DNA from: Brevibacillus porteri
GTDB lineage: Bacteria > Bacillota > Bacilli > Brevibacillales > Brevibacillaceae
DNA: 64,000 nucleotides
Reading direction: 5' to 3'
Assembly (NCBI RefSeq): GCF_003013475.1
Contig: NZ_PXZO01000033.1
Location: forward strand, 1 to 64,000
The position numbers and the translations under genes were made by a program. Below the pieces are notes generated by a model. The model did no database searches. It worked only from the letters and a program-made list of their open reading frames with translations, and was not told the DNA's origin. Positions 1 through 9,791 of this stretch are shown here, one piece after another (within the stretch, counting starts at the first letter, position 1; each line of letters starts with the position of its first letter).

Positions 1-134
1 TTTTCAAAGAGCATTTTTTGTCGAACGTTTTACATCTTATCACGTTCGTTATTTGCGAGTCAAGAAGTTTTTTATCGAATCTCGTTTTCTTTTCTCGTAT
101 TTTGTCGTCGTTCTTGGCGACAAGGAATAATCTA

Positions 135-332
135 TCACATATAAAATTCTAAATCAAGAGTGTTTTTAAAAGTTTTTTTACCGATAAACGCGCAACAGCT
201 AAAATACCGCGATACGAAAGTGCTAACTTGCAGAAAATCCATCCCCAAAATGATAGAAGCAATCATCATAAACAGCAAAGTCATAAACAAGCTTCCCAAG
301 CCCATCATTAAAATAATATTAGCCAGCTTCAA
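135..332 (-). CDS. possible small hydrophobic protein (uncertain)
   Basis: This is an open frame of 65 codons from a TTG start, just downstream of the GNAT gene and in the same direction. The first 40 residues are strongly hydrophobic (segments NIILMMGLGSLFMTLLFMM and IASIILGM), which would fit one or two membrane segments, followed by a short polar tail with CC. I see no clear Shine-Dalgarno at proper spacing before the TTG. A plus-strand frame of similar length covers the same bases. I recognise no family. It may be a real small membrane protein or chance. The first 134 bases of the window are AT-rich and hold nothing I can identify. Confidence 0.3.
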   Translation of the reverse strand: MKLANIILMMGLGSLFMTLLFMMIASIILGMDFLQVSTFVSRYFSCCAFIGKKTFKNTLDLEFYM

Positions 333-373
333 GCCTAATCATGAGTGCCTCATGAATTTTCGACAACAGGGAC

Positions 374-940
374 CTATTCCTTCGCTCGCTGATAAAACTC
401 TTCGCGTAGTAGCCCCATCATAATGGTGTCATAATACTGCCCATCTACATATTCATTTTGGCGCAGTCGGCCTTCTATCACAAAGCCTGATTTTTCATAA
501 GCGCGAATGGCACGCGTATTTCCGCTCCACGTATCCAGCTGCACCCGCTTCAAGTTCAGCTTGGAAAAGAGGAAGTCGAGCAGGAGGCGCAACGTATCTG
601 TACCGTAGCCTTTGCTCCAATACTCTTTTGCCATGATCGCAATGCCAATTGTTGCGGCCCTCGTAATTGGATTCACATCTCGGTAATCACAATTTCCAAT
701 GTGCTCTCCGTCCAAGGTATAGACAGAGAATACAAACTCCTTTAATTTATCATCCAGCCGTGAAGCACGAACGTTTTCCTCATACATGGCTTTCAGTGAG
801 TCGAGCGAAACATAACTATAGGTTACCAGACTTGAGCCCGCTGCCCATTTGACCGCTTCTTCATCGTTGCGCCAATGGAACAGTCTCTCCATATCCTCAG
901 CAATAACTGGCCGTAATTCTACTAAATTCCCTTTGATCAT
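374..940 (-). CDS. GNAT family N-acetyltransferase (RimJ/RimL type)
   Basis: The 188-residue protein has the layout of the RimJ/RimL-like GNAT family, which transfers acetyl from acetyl-CoA to an amino group of a protein or small molecule. Residues 5-30 (VELRPVIAEDMERLFHWRND) are the usual first strand and helix. The acetyl-CoA loop is KGYGTD at 110-115 (pattern R/K-x-x-G-x-G/A). NTRAIRAYEKSGF at 141-153 is the typical last motif before the final strand. Length is normal and the ATG is preceded by TAGGAT. It lies about 160 bases downstream of the histidine operon, beyond that operon's terminator, so it is probably a separate unit. The substrate cannot be told from sequence. Confidence 0.85.
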   Translation of the reverse strand: MIKGNLVELRPVIAEDMERLFHWRNDEEAVKWAAGSSLVTYSYVSLDSLKAMYEENVRASRLDDKLKEFVFSVYTLDGEHIGNCDYRDVNPITRAATIGIAIMAKEYWSKGYGTDTLRLLLDFLFSKLNLKRVQLDTWSGNTRAIRAYEKSGFVIEGRLRQNEYVDGQYYDTIMMGLLREEFYQRAKE

Positions 941-1052
941 TTGGTATCCTACCCTTCGATTGGTGTTTGAAAATGGAGTCTTTTTGGTTTGAAGTGAACT
1001 TGAATTTATTCACGGTCACCACACCTTTCGCAGTAAGATACCGATTATTCTA

Positions 1053-1088
1053 ACAAAAAAACCACACCCTGGAAACAGAGGTGGTTAT
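1053..1088 (-). terminator. intrinsic terminator of the his operon
   Basis: AACCAC at 1060-1065 pairs with GTGGTT at 1081-1086. On the minus strand the stem runs into a T-tract (plus-strand A run at 1055-1060). It lies 12 bases after the hisIE stop codon. Confidence 0.7.
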
Positions 1089-1099
1089 TACTATATTTG

Positions 1100-1744
1100 T
1101 TAACGACGCCTCTGAAGCTCCGTCAGCACTTCATCCAGCGGCAGCTTTTGCTCCCGTAACAAAACCATTAAGTGAAAGATCAGATCAGAAGCCTCATACC
1201 GCAGCTCCTCACGACTTCGATTTTTCGCTGCAATAATGACCTCGGCAGCCTCTTCCCCGACCTTTTTCAGGATTTTGTCTACGCCTTTTTCGAACAAGTA
1301 GGTGGTATAGGAGCCTTCCGGACGCTCTGCCTCCCGCGCAGCAATCAGTTCTTCGAGCTCACCCAAGATTGCAAACCGATCTGCTTGTACCGGCTCCTCA
1401 TCTGTATCGGTGAGAACTTCTTGCGAGAAACAGCTGTAAACTCCCGTATGGCAAGCAGGCCCGTTCGGTTCGACCATCACAACCAGTGCATCTCCGTCGC
1501 AATCATACCGCATAGAGACGATCTTCTGCGTATGACCCGAGGTCTCACCCTTGTGCCACAATTGTTGTCGGGAACGGCTCCAAAACCATGTTTCTTTGGT
1601 CTCTAATGACTTTTGTAGCGACTCTTCATTCATATAGGCAAGCGTCAAGACTGTCTTGCTTCCGGCATCCTGCACGATGACAGGAAGCAAACCCTTTTCG
1701 TCAAAACGCAATTTTTCCACTGCAAATGCTTCTGCTCCTGTCAT
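1100..1744 (-). CDS. hisIE: bifunctional phosphoribosyl-AMP cyclohydrolase / phosphoribosyl-ATP pyrophosphatase
   Basis: This fused enzyme does steps 2 and 3 of histidine synthesis: PR-ATP to PR-AMP, then ring opening to ProFAR. The HisI half (about 1-115) carries DCDGDAL at 81-87 and the zinc-ligand cysteines at 82, 98 and 105 (ACHTG...YSC). The HisE half (about 125-214) carries [15 protein letters not shown] from residue 161, the metal and pyrophosphate helix. The 214-residue length is standard for the fused form of Bacilli. Its ATG overlaps the hisF stop by four bases (ATGA), so translation is probably coupled. It is the last gene of the operon and is followed by a terminator. Confidence 0.97.
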   Translation of the reverse strand: MTGAEAFAVEKLRFDEKGLLPVIVQDAGSKTVLTLAYMNEESLQKSLETKETWFWSRSRQQLWHKGETSGHTQKIVSMRYDCDGDALVVMVEPNGPACHTGVYSCFSQEVLTDTDEEPVQADRFAILGELEELIAAREAERPEGSYTTYLFEKGVDKILKKVGEEAAEVIIAAKNRSREELRYEASDLIFHLMVLLREQKLPLDEVLTELQRRR

Positions 1745-2499
1745 GGTCGTACGACAACTCCTTTGGTTTGCAAATACTCTTTGACCGAGTGAATCGACGT
1801 TTCGTCATAGTGAAAAATGGAAGCGGCCAGCGCGGCATCTGCCTTTCCTTGCGTCAGGACATCGTAAAAATGCTCCCTTGAGCCCGCTCCACCAGAAGCA
1901 ATGACCGGAATTCCGACCGCTTCTGATACCCGCTTGGTCAATTCGAGTCCAAAGCCTTTCTTTTCTCCATCGTCGTCCATGCTTGTCAAAAGGATTTCGC
2001 CCGCTCCGAGCGCCTCTGCCTCCTGCGCCCAACGGATGACGTCTCTCCCCGTCGCATTCCGTCCACCGTGGGTATACACTTCCCAGCGATCTTCCCCGAC
2101 ACTTCTCGCGTCGATCGCTACGACGATACATTGTGATCCGAAGACTGTCGCTCCCTCGCGGATCAATTCTGGACGCAAAACAGCCGCTGTATTCAACGAG
2201 ATTTTGTCCGCACCCGCACGCAATATCCTTTTCATATCGTCGACGCTGTTAATGCCTCCACCAACCGTGAAAGGAATCGTAATGTTTGCAGCCGTTTTTT
2301 CGATGACATCCACCATCGTCTTGCGCCCTTCGTGGGACGCAGAAATATCGAGAAAGATCAACTCGTCTGCTCTCTCTTCGCTATACTTTTTTGCCAGTTC
2401 AACCGGGTCTCCTGCATCGCGAAGTCCGACAAACTGCACGCCTTTTACCACCCGTCCGTCTTTTACATCGAGGCACGGGATGATTCGTTTAGTCAGCAT
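1741..2499 (-). CDS. hisF: imidazole glycerol phosphate synthase cyclase subunit
   Basis: HisF forms imidazole glycerol phosphate and AICAR from PRFAR with ammonia channelled from HisH. The chosen start gives [15 protein letters not shown] and 252 residues, the family length; longer upstream reading runs into hisA and is not HisF-like. Asp11 in CLDVKDG and the Asp of VVAIDAR are the two catalytic acids of the (beta-alpha)8 barrel. Phosphate-binding GGG (TVGGGI) and SGGAG loops are present. The start lies 11 bases inside the end of hisA, and the stop overlaps the hisIE start (ATGA). Confidence 0.97.
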   Translation of the reverse strand: MLTKRIIPCLDVKDGRVVKGVQFVGLRDAGDPVELAKKYSEERADELIFLDISASHEGRKTMVDVIEKTAANITIPFTVGGGINSVDDMKRILRAGADKISLNTAAVLRPELIREGATVFGSQCIVVAIDARSVGEDRWEVYTHGGRNATGRDVIRWAQEAEALGAGEILLTSMDDDGEKKGFGLELTKRVSEAVGIPVIASGGAGSREHFYDVLTQGKADAALAASIFHYDETSIHSVKEYLQTKGVVVRP

Positions 2500-3238
2500 G
2501 CGATTCACGCCCCTCCATACGCTGGAGCGCTTCTTCCAATGTAAAAGCGTCCGTGTAGAGTGCTTTGCCAACAATGGCGCCAGAGACTCCGTTCGAAGCA
2601 TGGGCAGCCAGCGTCAACAAGTCGTCCAGTTGGCTGACGCCTCCCGAGGCGATCACCGATTTACCTGTAGCCATCGCCAATGCTGCAATTTCTTCTACAT
2701 TGGGTCCTGTCATCGTGCCATCACGGGCGATATCGGTGTAAATAAACGTCTCGGCACCGTACGTAACCAACCGCTTGGCAAGCACTGTCGCTTGCACATC
2801 TGTCGTGGTCAACCAACCTCTGGTAGCCACCAGCCCATTCCGGCAGTCCAGACCAATTGCGATTTTGTCCCCATAGTTTTGAAGAATTCGCTTCGTAAAA
2901 GGCTCGTCTTCGATTGCAGCAGTCCCGACGATCACTCGCGCGACACCTGATTCCAAATAGTCCGCAATCTGCTCTTCTGTTCGAATGCCGCCCCCAACCT
3001 GCACGGGTACAGGGATCGAGCGCGCTATCTCTTTGATGAGCGCTGCATTTGCAGGCTTGCCTTCCTTTGCCCCATCCAAATCTACGAGATGAACCCAGGA
3101 CGCCCCTTGTTCTACCCAGCGCTTCGCCATCGCGAGCGGCGAATCAGCGTACACTGTCTCTTGCCCGTAATCTCCTTGGAAAAGTCGAACACACTTGCCC
3201 CCGCGAATATCGATCGCCGGATAAACGATAAAGCTCAT
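2489..3238 (-). CDS. hisA: ProFAR isomerase
   Basis: HisA isomerises ProFAR to PRFAR (Amadori rearrangement), step 4 of histidine synthesis. I start it at [15 protein letters not shown] because this ATG overlaps the hisH stop as ATGA and gives 249 residues. The first catalytic Asp is in YPAIDIR (residue 10) and the second in [17 protein letters not shown] and SGGVS phosphate loops complete the TIM barrel, which is homologous to HisF. It sits between hisH and hisF in the usual operon order. Confidence 0.97.
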   Translation of the reverse strand: MSFIVYPAIDIRGGKCVRLFQGDYGQETVYADSPLAMAKRWVEQGASWVHLVDLDGAKEGKPANAALIKEIARSIPVPVQVGGGIRTEEQIADYLESGVARVIVGTAAIEDEPFTKRILQNYGDKIAIGLDCRNGLVATRGWLTTTDVQATVLAKRLVTYGAETFIYTDIARDGTMTGPNVEEIAALAMATGKSVIASGGVSQLDDLLTLAAHASNGVSGAIVGKALYTDAFTLEEALQRMEGRESHAD

Positions 3239-3849
3239 GTCAAAACCCCCTCGCATTGAACGGCAAAGTTACGCAGCAGTAGCATTCCTGTCTCTCCGCT
3301 CTTTTCCGGGTGAAACTGCATACCATATACGTTGTCACGATTCACAATGGCCGTGACCTCCTGGTGATAGTCACTCGTCGCAAGCAAGACATCAGACTGG
3401 CACAGGACATGATACGAATGGACAAAATAAACGTAATCGCCATCCTGCACACCGTTTAGTAACGGTTGCTTTTGCTTTATCATCAGTTGGTTCCAGCCCA
3501 TGTGCGGTACCTTGTAATCCCCGCGAAAACGAACGACCTCACCACCGAGCAGTCCCAAGCCCGTATGCTCGCCATGCTCCGCACTTTTCTCAAATAAGAG
3601 CTGCATACCGAGACAAATGCCCAAGATTGGACGACCTGTTGCTACGTATCCCTTGATCGCTTGCTCTAATCCAAGCTCACGTATGTTGGCGATAGCATCC
3701 CCGAACGCCCCGACTCCTGGCAAAATCAACCCGCTATATTGTTGTAGACGCTCTGCTTGAGAGACGAACTCGTACGAATAGCCCAGCCTTTCCAACGCCT
3801 TGCTCAAGCTGTACAAATTCCCCATGCCGTAATCGATGATGCCGATCAT
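3235..3849 (-). CDS. hisH: imidazole glycerol phosphate synthase glutaminase subunit
   Basis: HisH is a class I glutamine amidotransferase that supplies ammonia to HisF. The nucleophile elbow is GICLGMQ with Cys79. The oxyanion region is LPGVGAFGD, and the His/Glu of the triad are in MQFHPEKSG near the C-terminus. It has 204 residues. It lies one base after hisB and overlaps hisA by four bases. Being next to hisA and hisF supports the HisH assignment over other class I amidotransferases. Confidence 0.97.
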   Translation of the reverse strand: MIGIIDYGMGNLYSLSKALERLGYSYEFVSQAERLQQYSGLILPGVGAFGDAIANIRELGLEQAIKGYVATGRPILGICLGMQLLFEKSAEHGEHTGLGLLGGEVVRFRGDYKVPHMGWNQLMIKQKQPLLNGVQDGDYVYFVHSYHVLCQSDVLLATSDYHQEVTAIVNRDNVYGMQFHPEKSGETGMLLLRNFAVQCEGVLT

Positions 3850-3850
3850 G

Positions 3851-4450
3851 TTACAAAACCCCTTTTGTTGACGGGACCCCTTTTACACGCGGATCGATCG
3901 TCGTCGCTTCATCCAGTGCACGGCCCAGCGCTTTGAAAATCGCCTCGATCATGTGATGCGTATTGTGACCGTAGTGCAGGATCACATGCAGATTGATCCG
4001 CGCCTCCAGTGCGAGCTTCCATAAAAATTCGTGTACCAGCTCCGTCGGAAACTGACCAACCATATTCGTAGGGTACGTAGCGCGATATTCCAGATGAGGA
4101 CGGTTGCTGATGTCAATGACGACCTGCGCTAGCGCGTCATCCATCGGGACAAACGCATTTCCATAACGCTTGATGCCTTTCTTATCTCCCAACGCTTCCC
4201 GCAGAGCATGCCCAAGACAAATCCCGATATCCTCCACCGTATGGTGATAGTCGATTTCGATATCTCCCTTTGCCTTGACAGTCAGGTCAAAATGTCCGTG
4301 TCGGGCAAACAGGTCTAGCATGTGATCCAGAAATGGAACACCCGAATTTTGCTTGCTCTCACCCGCGCCGTCTACAGCAAAGGAAAGCGCGATCTGCGTC
4401 TCATTCGTATTGCGTTCGATCTGTGCTGCACGTTGTTTCCCTTCACTCAT
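3851..4450 (-). CDS. hisB: imidazoleglycerol-phosphate dehydratase
   Basis: This Mn-dependent enzyme dehydrates imidazole glycerol phosphate to imidazole acetol phosphate. Both metal-binding repeats are seen: [15 protein letters not shown] with [10 protein letters not shown] in the first half, and [15 protein letters not shown] in the second. At 199 residues it is the monofunctional form without the N-terminal phosphatase of enterobacterial HisB, so histidinol phosphatase must be encoded elsewhere. Its ATG overlaps the hisD stop by four bases. Confidence 0.97.
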   Translation of the reverse strand: MSEGKQRAAQIERNTNETQIALSFAVDGAGESKQNSGVPFLDHMLDLFARHGHFDLTVKAKGDIEIDYHHTVEDIGICLGHALREALGDKKGIKRYGNAFVPMDDALAQVVIDISNRPHLEYRATYPTNMVGQFPTELVHEFLWKLALEARINLHVILHYGHNTHHMIEAIFKALGRALDEATTIDPRVKGVPSTKGVL

Positions 4451-5745
4451 CTCTTTTCACTCTCCTGCTCTTCGGTCTCAAAATCTCGCAATCGCGCAAG
4501 GATAGCTCGACCGTGCCCAGACAATCCTTCCTGCTCTGCCAGTGCCACAATTTTATGTCCATTGTCTCGCAAATCTCGCTTGCTATAGGAAACAACACTC
4601 GACTTCTTGATAAAATCATCGACGGATAATGGCGAGGAGAATCGCGCCGTTCCATTCGTAGGAATCACATGATTGGTACCAGCAAAATAATCGCCGACTG
4701 GCTCTGAGCTGTATGGGCCGAGGAAAATCGCACCTGCATTTTCCACTTTTCCGAGATGCTCAAACGGCTCCGCCATCATGATTTCCAAATGCTCGGGTGC
4801 GATACGGTTGATAACGGCAAACCCTTCGTCCAAATCGTCGACGAGTAAAATAGCGCCGTAGTCGCGTATCGCCGCTTCCGCAATCGATTTGCGTGGAAGA
4901 TCGGCAAGCTGTCGCTCGATTTCCTGTGACACCTGCTCCGCCAACGATTTTGATGTCGTAACCAATATAGCGGCTGACATCGGATCATGCTCAGCTTGAG
5001 ACAGCAGGTCTGCCGCAACGTATTGCGGGTTGGCCGTTTCATCTGCGATCACCGCAATTTCACTTGGCCCTGCCACCATGTCGATACTGACCAATCCGAA
5101 TACTTCTCGCTTTGCCAGTGCCACAAAAATATTGCCAGGCCCGACGATTTTATCAACCGCCTTGATTTGCTCCGTTCCGTAGGTCAGTGCCGCGATTGCC
5201 TGTGCCCCACCTACCTTGTATATCTCGGTCACACCTGCGATTTGAGCCGCAACGAGTATCGCAGGGTTGATTTTCCCATCCGCTCCTGGTGGTGTCGTAA
5301 TCACGACTTCTGGAACACCTGCTATTTTCGCAGGGATGGCATTCATCAATACGCTGGAAGGATAAGCTGCCGTTCCACCTGGCACATACAATCCAGCGCG
5401 CTGCAACGGACGTATCAGTTGGCCCAGCAATGTGCCACTCTCTTTGGTGGTAAACCAGGACTGACGCACTTGCCGCTCGTGGAACGCCCGAATATTTTCG
5501 GCTGCTTCCTTCAATGCTGCCTTTACTTGTGGAGAAACAAGCTCACTTGCTTCTGCAAATTCGCTTTCGCTCACACGGAAGTTTTGTAGAAGCACACGAT
5601 CAAATCGTTCCGTGTAATAGCGCAGCGCTTCGTCCCCTTGCTGGCGAACCGAGGTGAGGATCGCCTTCACCGCTTCTTGCTGTTCTCTCGTCCCTGCGTC
5701 TACCGATCGTTTCCCGTCATACTGGCTGGCTGACATGATACGCAT
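4447..5745 (-). CDS. hisD: histidinol dehydrogenase
   Basis: HisD oxidises L-histidinol to histidine in two NAD-dependent steps. The 432-residue protein shows [17 protein letters not shown] (nucleotide site), [14 protein letters not shown], and LLSQAEHDP with the zinc ligands Gln and His. EHLEIM near the C-terminus carries the other conserved His. The ATG at 5745 has GGGGAG six bases upstream. It lies 19 bases after hisG. No aminotransferase hisC is present in this operon, so that step is encoded elsewhere. Confidence 0.97.
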   Translation of the reverse strand: MRIMSASQYDGKRSVDAGTREQQEAVKAILTSVRQQGDEALRYYTERFDRVLLQNFRVSESEFAEASELVSPQVKAALKEAAENIRAFHERQVRQSWFTTKESGTLLGQLIRPLQRAGLYVPGGTAAYPSSVLMNAIPAKIAGVPEVVITTPPGADGKINPAILVAAQIAGVTEIYKVGGAQAIAALTYGTEQIKAVDKIVGPGNIFVALAKREVFGLVSIDMVAGPSEIAVIADETANPQYVAADLLSQAEHDPMSAAILVTTSKSLAEQVSQEIERQLADLPRKSIAEAAIRDYGAILLVDDLDEGFAVINRIAPEHLEIMMAEPFEHLGKVENAGAIFLGPYSSEPVGDYFAGTNHVIPTNGTARFSSPLSVDDFIKKSSVVSYSKRDLRDNGHKIVALAEQEGLSGHGRAILARLRDFETEEQESEKR

Positions 5746-5764
5746 GGCTGTCTCCCCTTTTTCT

Positions 5765-6412
5765 CTAGTTCCCGCGAGGAACGACCTCTAAAAATTTTCC
5801 AGCAATCTCATCCACCGCTTCACTTTTCATCCGATAGCTGGCTCGATTGGCAATCAGCCTCGTCGTAATTTCACAAATACTCTCCAGTTCGACCAAGCCA
5901 TTTTCCCGCAATGTCCTACCTGTTGAGACAATATCCACAATACGATCAGCCAGTCCAATCATCGGTGCAAGCTCTACGGAACCATTCAGCTTGATAACCT
6001 CAACCTGCTGTCCCTGCTCACGAAAATAACGTGACGCAATCTTCGGATATTTCGTCGCAACACGCAGCGCTTCCGTCGGTTTCCAATCTGATAGACCCGC
6101 TACCATCATGCGACAATAGCCGATATGCAAATCCAACAGCTCGTAAACATCTCGTTCTTCTTCCAATAAAACATCCTTGCCAACCACGCCAACGTCAGCC
6201 ACCCCATACTCGACATAAGTAGGAACATCGGTAGGCTTCGCCATAATGAATTCGAGCTTGGCATTTTTCACAGGAATGATCAGTTTACGAGAATCTTGTA
6301 GATCCGCAGTAACCTGCAAACCAGCCTGCTGGAGGAAGTGGACGGCCTCTTCAAAAATCCGCCCTTTTGGCATGGCGATCGTCAGCTTTTGGTCGTTTTT
6401 CGTAAGTGCCAT
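5765..6412 (-). CDS. hisG: ATP phosphoribosyltransferase, short-form catalytic subunit
   Basis: HisG joins ATP and PRPP, the committed and feedback-regulated step of the pathway. At 215 residues it is the short form, which lacks the C-terminal regulatory domain and needs HisZ as partner. The PRPP loop is [14 protein letters not shown], and [10 protein letters not shown] at the N-terminus is the conserved start of the fold. hisZ lies immediately upstream (gap of three bases), consistent with a HisG-HisZ complex. Confidence 0.97.
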   Translation of the reverse strand: MALTKNDQKLTIAMPKGRIFEEAVHFLQQAGLQVTADLQDSRKLIIPVKNAKLEFIMAKPTDVPTYVEYGVADVGVVGKDVLLEEERDVYELLDLHIGYCRMMVAGLSDWKPTEALRVATKYPKIASRYFREQGQQVEVIKLNGSVELAPMIGLADRIVDIVSTGRTLRENGLVELESICEITTRLIANRASYRMKSEAVDEIAGKFLEVVPRGN

Positions 6413-6415
6413 CTC

Positions 6416-7591
6416 CTAATCCCCCTGTTGTGTTATGCAAATGACCTTGGTAAATCCCGCTTCTTGGCCAACCTGTTTATCATCTATTTTGGAGACGAGA
6501 CGTGTCACCACTACGAGCCCGTCCTCACGCAATTGCTGTGCCTCTGCCAAAGCGGCACGACGGCAATCCTCCGTGTAAACAAGCAACACGCGAGCATGTG
6601 TTTGCCTTTTTACGAAAGGAGTGACCTGGAGCAGCCGATCCATCTTGATCGCAAAGCCTGTGGCGGATGCAGCACGCCCAAATTGAAAGAGCAATTGATC
6701 GTAGCGTCCTCCACCCAATAGTGGGGAGCCCAAGTCCGCAGCGTACCCTTCGAAAACAACGCCTGTATAGTAGTTCAAATTGATGATCAGATTGAAATCA
6801 ATCAACAAATCTTCGGTCACTCCGTATGCTTCTAACGACTCCCACAAGGAAGCAATCGTCTCGACTGCCCTCCCTGCCTTTCCCTTGCCTGCCAGTTCGC
6901 GGGCGACCTCAATCTTCCCTTTTCCCCCTTGCAGGCGCAATAAGGATTCCAATCGGCTTTTTGCCTCCGTAGGGATGTCTACTGTCGCGAGTAGCTGCCG
7001 GAAGCCAACGAAGTCCCGTTCGTACAAAAACTGTCGGAATTGATTGCGAATAGGCTCATCCTCAATCTCTTCCTCCAAAAGACCGTCTACGAAATCGACA
7101 TGCCCAATGGCAATGCGGAATGTTTCCACACCCGCTGCCCGCAAGCAAAACACAGCAAGCGCAATGGCTTCTGCATCCGCATCGACAGACGCATCTCCGA
7201 TTAGCTCGATCCCGGTTTGAGAAAACTCTGCATTCCGTCCCGCTTCCTTTTCTTGTGCCCGAAACACATTTGCCTGGTAATACAACCGAATTGGCAATGC
7301 AACATCTTTATAAAGGGAGGAAACAACCCTTGCAATTGGCGTTGTCATATCCGGACGCAGGACTACGGTGTGGCCTTGTTTATCCAGGAGGCGAAACATC
7401 CGGTCTGTTAGTGTCGCACTTGCTGCTCCTACTGTATCGAAGTATTCCAGAGAGGGTGTGGATATTTCGTCATAGCCCCATCTCTCGATACACCGCCTCA
7501 GCTCCCGCTCCAAGTGCCGTTGTTTCGCCAGTGATTCCGGCAGTATGTCCCGCATCCCGAGCGGCTTTTCGAATCCCAACGGCTTTGCCAT
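6416..7591 (-). CDS. hisZ: ATP phosphoribosyltransferase regulatory subunit (HisRS paralogue)
   Basis: HisZ resembles the catalytic core of histidyl-tRNA synthetase but does not charge tRNA; it binds histidine and activates short HisG. Class II synthetase motifs are visible (FDTVGAASATLTDRMFRLLD, VVLRPDMTTPIARVV, GGGRYDQLL). I chose MAKPLGFEKPLGMRD as the start because GGAGGG lies seven bases before it; the ATG five codons upstream overlaps that ribosome site. The result is 391 residues. It is the first gene of the his operon. Confidence 0.93.
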   Translation of the reverse strand: MAKPLGFEKPLGMRDILPESLAKQRHLERELRRCIERWGYDEISTPSLEYFDTVGAASATLTDRMFRLLDKQGHTVVLRPDMTTPIARVVSSLYKDVALPIRLYYQANVFRAQEKEAGRNAEFSQTGIELIGDASVDADAEAIALAVFCLRAAGVETFRIAIGHVDFVDGLLEEEIEDEPIRNQFRQFLYERDFVGFRQLLATVDIPTEAKSRLESLLRLQGGKGKIEVARELAGKGKAGRAVETIASLWESLEAYGVTEDLLIDFNLIINLNYYTGVVFEGYAADLGSPLLGGGRYDQLLFQFGRAASATGFAIKMDRLLQVTPFVKRQTHARVLLVYTEDCRRAALAEAQQLREDGLVVVTRLVSKIDDKQVGQEAGFTKVICITQQGD

Positions 7592-7657
7592 CTTTGTTCC
7601 CTCCATTGCATTCGCTTTACTCTGCTAATATGGTAACAAACTAAAGTGTTATGAAGA

Positions 7658-7686
7658 AGATTACCACGACGAGAATCTTAGGTCAA
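7658..7686 (-). promoter_or_regulatory. candidate sigma-A promoter of the his operon
   Basis: On the minus strand TTGACC (plus 7681-7686) is followed after 17 bases by TAATCT (plus 7658-7663). The -35 matches 5 of 6 but the -10 only 3 of 6. It lies about 70 bases before hisZ. No T-box or other long leader fits in the gap. Confidence 0.45.
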
Positions 7687-7721
7687 CCAAGATAAGAATA
7701 GTCGGAAAATTTAACACAAAA

Positions 7722-7752
7722 CAAAAAAACCGCCAGGATAAGCACCTGACGG
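7722..7752 (-). terminator. intrinsic terminator after the yvoF-like gene
   Basis: CCGCCAGG at 7730-7737 pairs with CCTGACGG at 7745-7752 (one G-U). The stem runs into seven T on the minus strand (plus A run 7723-7729). It separates the hprK unit from the his operon. Confidence 0.8.
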
Positions 7753-7773
7753 CTGAACACAATGGAAGAGACG

Positions 7774-8277
7774 CTACATAACTTCTTCCTCAGAAGCTTT
7801 CATTCGAATAAGCTGCATGGGGTTCCCACCTACAAAGGCGCCAGACGGGACATCTTTATGAACAACCGTTCCCGCTGCGACAATGGCCCCTTTGCCAATC
7901 GTTACTCCAGGCAAAATGGTAGTGTTGGCCCCCACTAGGACAGCATCCTCAATAATCACTTCTCCCAAACGGTATTCATCTATTAAATATTCATGCGCAA
8001 GTATGGTCGTATTGTACCCGATCACGCAATTACGACCGATCTTGATTTTCTCCGGAAACATGATATCCATCATTACCATCAGCGCAACCGCACTATGCTG
8101 GCCTACTTCCATACGCAAAAATGTGCGATACATCCAGTTCTTCCACGAAACAATCGGCGTATATCTGGAGAGTTGGATGACGATGAAATTTTTCATGACT
8201 TTCCAGAAGCTTACCGTTCGATACATGTGCCAAAGCGGATTTACCCCATTTACGGGATAACGTGTTGTCTTCCTCAT
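7774..8277 (-). CDS. hexapeptide-repeat acyltransferase, YvoF-like
   Basis: The 167-residue protein belongs to the left-handed beta-helix acyltransferases (LacA/WbbJ group) that use acetyl-CoA. From about residue 80 isoleucine/valine-led hexapeptides appear, such as IGRNCVIGYNTTIL, VIIEDAVLVGANTTILPG, VTIGKGAIVAAGTVV and VPSGAFVGGNP. An N-terminal amphipathic segment is typical of the wbbJ-type proteins. In B. subtilis yvoF lies between hprK and hisZ. Here the same neighbours are kept but lgt and ppaX are absent between hprK and this gene. The substrate is unknown. It starts 15 bases after hprK and probably shares its transcript. Confidence 0.85.
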   Translation of the reverse strand: MRKTTRYPVNGVNPLWHMYRTVSFWKVMKNFIVIQLSRYTPIVSWKNWMYRTFLRMEVGQHSAVALMVMMDIMFPEKIKIGRNCVIGYNTTILAHEYLIDEYRLGEVIIEDAVLVGANTTILPGVTIGKGAIVAAGTVVHKDVPSGAFVGGNPMQLIRMKASEEEVM

Positions 8278-8292
8278 ATGCGTCTCTTTCTC

Positions 8293-9228
8293 CTACAAGT
8301 CAGAATCGGCATCTTCTAAAATGGCATTCGACTGTTTGCGTGTGAAGTGCATTGCTGCGTTGTAACCCATCCGTTTCAGACGGAAGTTCATCGCTGCAAC
8401 CTCAATGATGACTGCCAAGTTTCGTCCTGGTCGAACAGGAACGGTAATAATCGGAATTTCGGTATCCATGATCTTCAATGTTTCCTCATCGAGCCCCAAC
8501 CGCTCGTACATTTTATGTGGCTCCCACAGCTCTAGTTGAACAACCATCTCGATGTTTTTCACATTGCGCACGGCACCAGCACCAAACATCGTCATAATGT
8601 TGATAATCCCCACACCGCGGATTTCCAAGAGATGCTGAATCAGCTCAGGAGCGCTACCACTTAGCTGCCCGCCCTGTGTCTGCTTAATCTCCACTGCGTC
8701 ATCTGCTACGAGTCGGTGTCCGCGCTTTACAAGCTCAAGTGCAGCCTCACTCTTCCCGATCCCGCTCGATCCCATAATCAAAACGCCGACGCCATAAATG
8801 TCTGTGAGTACCCCATGAATCGTCGTCGTTGGTGCAAGACGATTCTCCAGGAAGTTGGTCACTTTCCCGACTAGCGTCGTCGTTGCCAGCGGGGACTGAA
8901 GTACAGGTACCCCCAACCGATTGGAAACGTTAATCATCTCTTCAGGCACCATCTGATTACGGGTCACACAGAAGCAAGGAACCTGACTTTGCATGAGAAA
9001 ATTCATCCGTTCCAGCCGTTCCTCTGGGGTCAGCGTCTGAAAAAAGTTGATTTCCGTCAAGCCGAACAATTGAATTCGCTCTTCCACAAAGTACGAATAG
9101 TAACCGGCTAACTGCAGGCCGGGACGACTCAAATCCGTTACGGTAATCTCACGCCCCAAGCCCTCTTCCCCGCTCAAGATCGTCATATTGAAATGGTCCA
9201 CTAGATGGCTCACATTCGTCTTACGCAT
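8293..9228 (-). CDS. hprK: HPr kinase/phosphorylase
   Basis: HprK phosphorylates Ser46 of HPr with ATP or pyrophosphate and reverses it with phosphate, setting carbon catabolite repression through CcpA. The 311-residue protein has the N-terminal domain to about 130, then Walker A GSSGIGKS at 153-160, and the family signature [10 protein letters not shown] that is needed for dephosphorylation. The conserved His is in [12 protein letters not shown] at about 138. Length is normal. It is followed by the yvoF-like gene. Confidence 0.97.
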   Translation of the reverse strand: MRKTNVSHLVDHFNMTILSGEEGLGREITVTDLSRPGLQLAGYYSYFVEERIQLFGLTEINFFQTLTPEERLERMNFLMQSQVPCFCVTRNQMVPEEMINVSNRLGVPVLQSPLATTTLVGKVTNFLENRLAPTTTIHGVLTDIYGVGVLIMGSSGIGKSEAALELVKRGHRLVADDAVEIKQTQGGQLSGSAPELIQHLLEIRGVGIINIMTMFGAGAVRNVKNIEMVVQLELWEPHKMYERLGLDEETLKIMDTEIPIITVPVRPGRNLAVIIEVAAMNFRLKRMGYNAAMHFTRKQSNAILEDADSDL

Positions 9229-9335
9229 GAAGCTTCCCCCTCACATGGGATTTTCCGTCCCTATGGTTGTGTCTCTATTGTATCGAAACCTCTGTACTTA
9301 CGACAACCTAATAAGACCGAGCATCCTTATTAGGC

Positions 9336-9375
9336 AAAAACCCCGCGACTCGTTTGAGAGAATACGGGGCTTTTT
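9336..9375 (-). terminator. terminator after the yvlD-like gene
   Basis: AAAAACCCCG at 9336-9345 pairs with CGGGGCTTTTT at 9365-9375. The hairpin has T or A runs on both flanks and could work in either direction. It lies directly after the yvlD-like stop. Confidence 0.75.
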
Positions 9376-9383
9376 CGAACATA

Positions 9384-9752
9384 CTATCTCTTTTCTCTTT
9401 TCATCCCTACCACAACTTCAATGAGGTAGCCAAAAATACTCATCAGTGCTGCTGCTACGATGACAGTCCCAATGTTGTCAGGCCATGGCCCTACTTCAAA
9501 TCCATCAATAAAGTAGGCTGTCAACCCAAACGTCACAGCATTAATGACAAACCAGAACAAACCGATCGTCAATACTTGCAAGGGAAAAGTAAAAAACAGG
9601 AGAATCGGCCGAATCACTGTGTTTACCATCCCCAATATCAACGTAGCCCATAGTGCTACTGTGAAATTCGCGACATGAATGGAGTGGAACCACTTGCTGA
9701 TCAGAAGTAGCGCAGCCCCATTTAAAAGCATTTTGATTATCCAGCGGCTCAT
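9384..9752 (-). CDS. YvlD-like four-helix membrane protein (phage holin family 4 / DUF360)
   Basis: At 122 residues it is almost entirely hydrophobic, with four predicted membrane helices (about 5-22, 28-45, 50-72, 90-115). The pattern NTVIRPILLFFTFPLQVLT and FVINAVTFGLTAYFIDGF is typical of the YvlD group, databased as a phage holin superfamily although it is a chromosomal gene. In B. subtilis yvlABCD belongs to a cell-envelope stress regulon. The relatives yvlA, yvlB and yvlC are not next to it here. Exact function is unknown. Confidence 0.8.
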   Translation of the reverse strand: MSRWIIKMLLNGAALLLISKWFHSIHVANFTVALWATLILGMVNTVIRPILLFFTFPLQVLTIGLFWFVINAVTFGLTAYFIDGFEVGPWPDNIGTVIVAAALMSIFGYLIEVVVGMKREKR

Positions 9753-9791
9753 GGTGCATTCCCCCTATACAGTCTTGCCTTCGCGCAACGA

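Noticed and set aside
1901-2950. 349-codon plus-strand frame opposite hisF-hisA
   Set aside because: It is antisense to two clear his genes and has a low-complexity Ser/Pro/Thr-rich product.
9384-9752. Prophage signal from the holin-family name of the YvlD-like protein
   Set aside because: The family name is a database label. No integrase, capsid, portal or lysin genes are near and the backbone order is bacterial.
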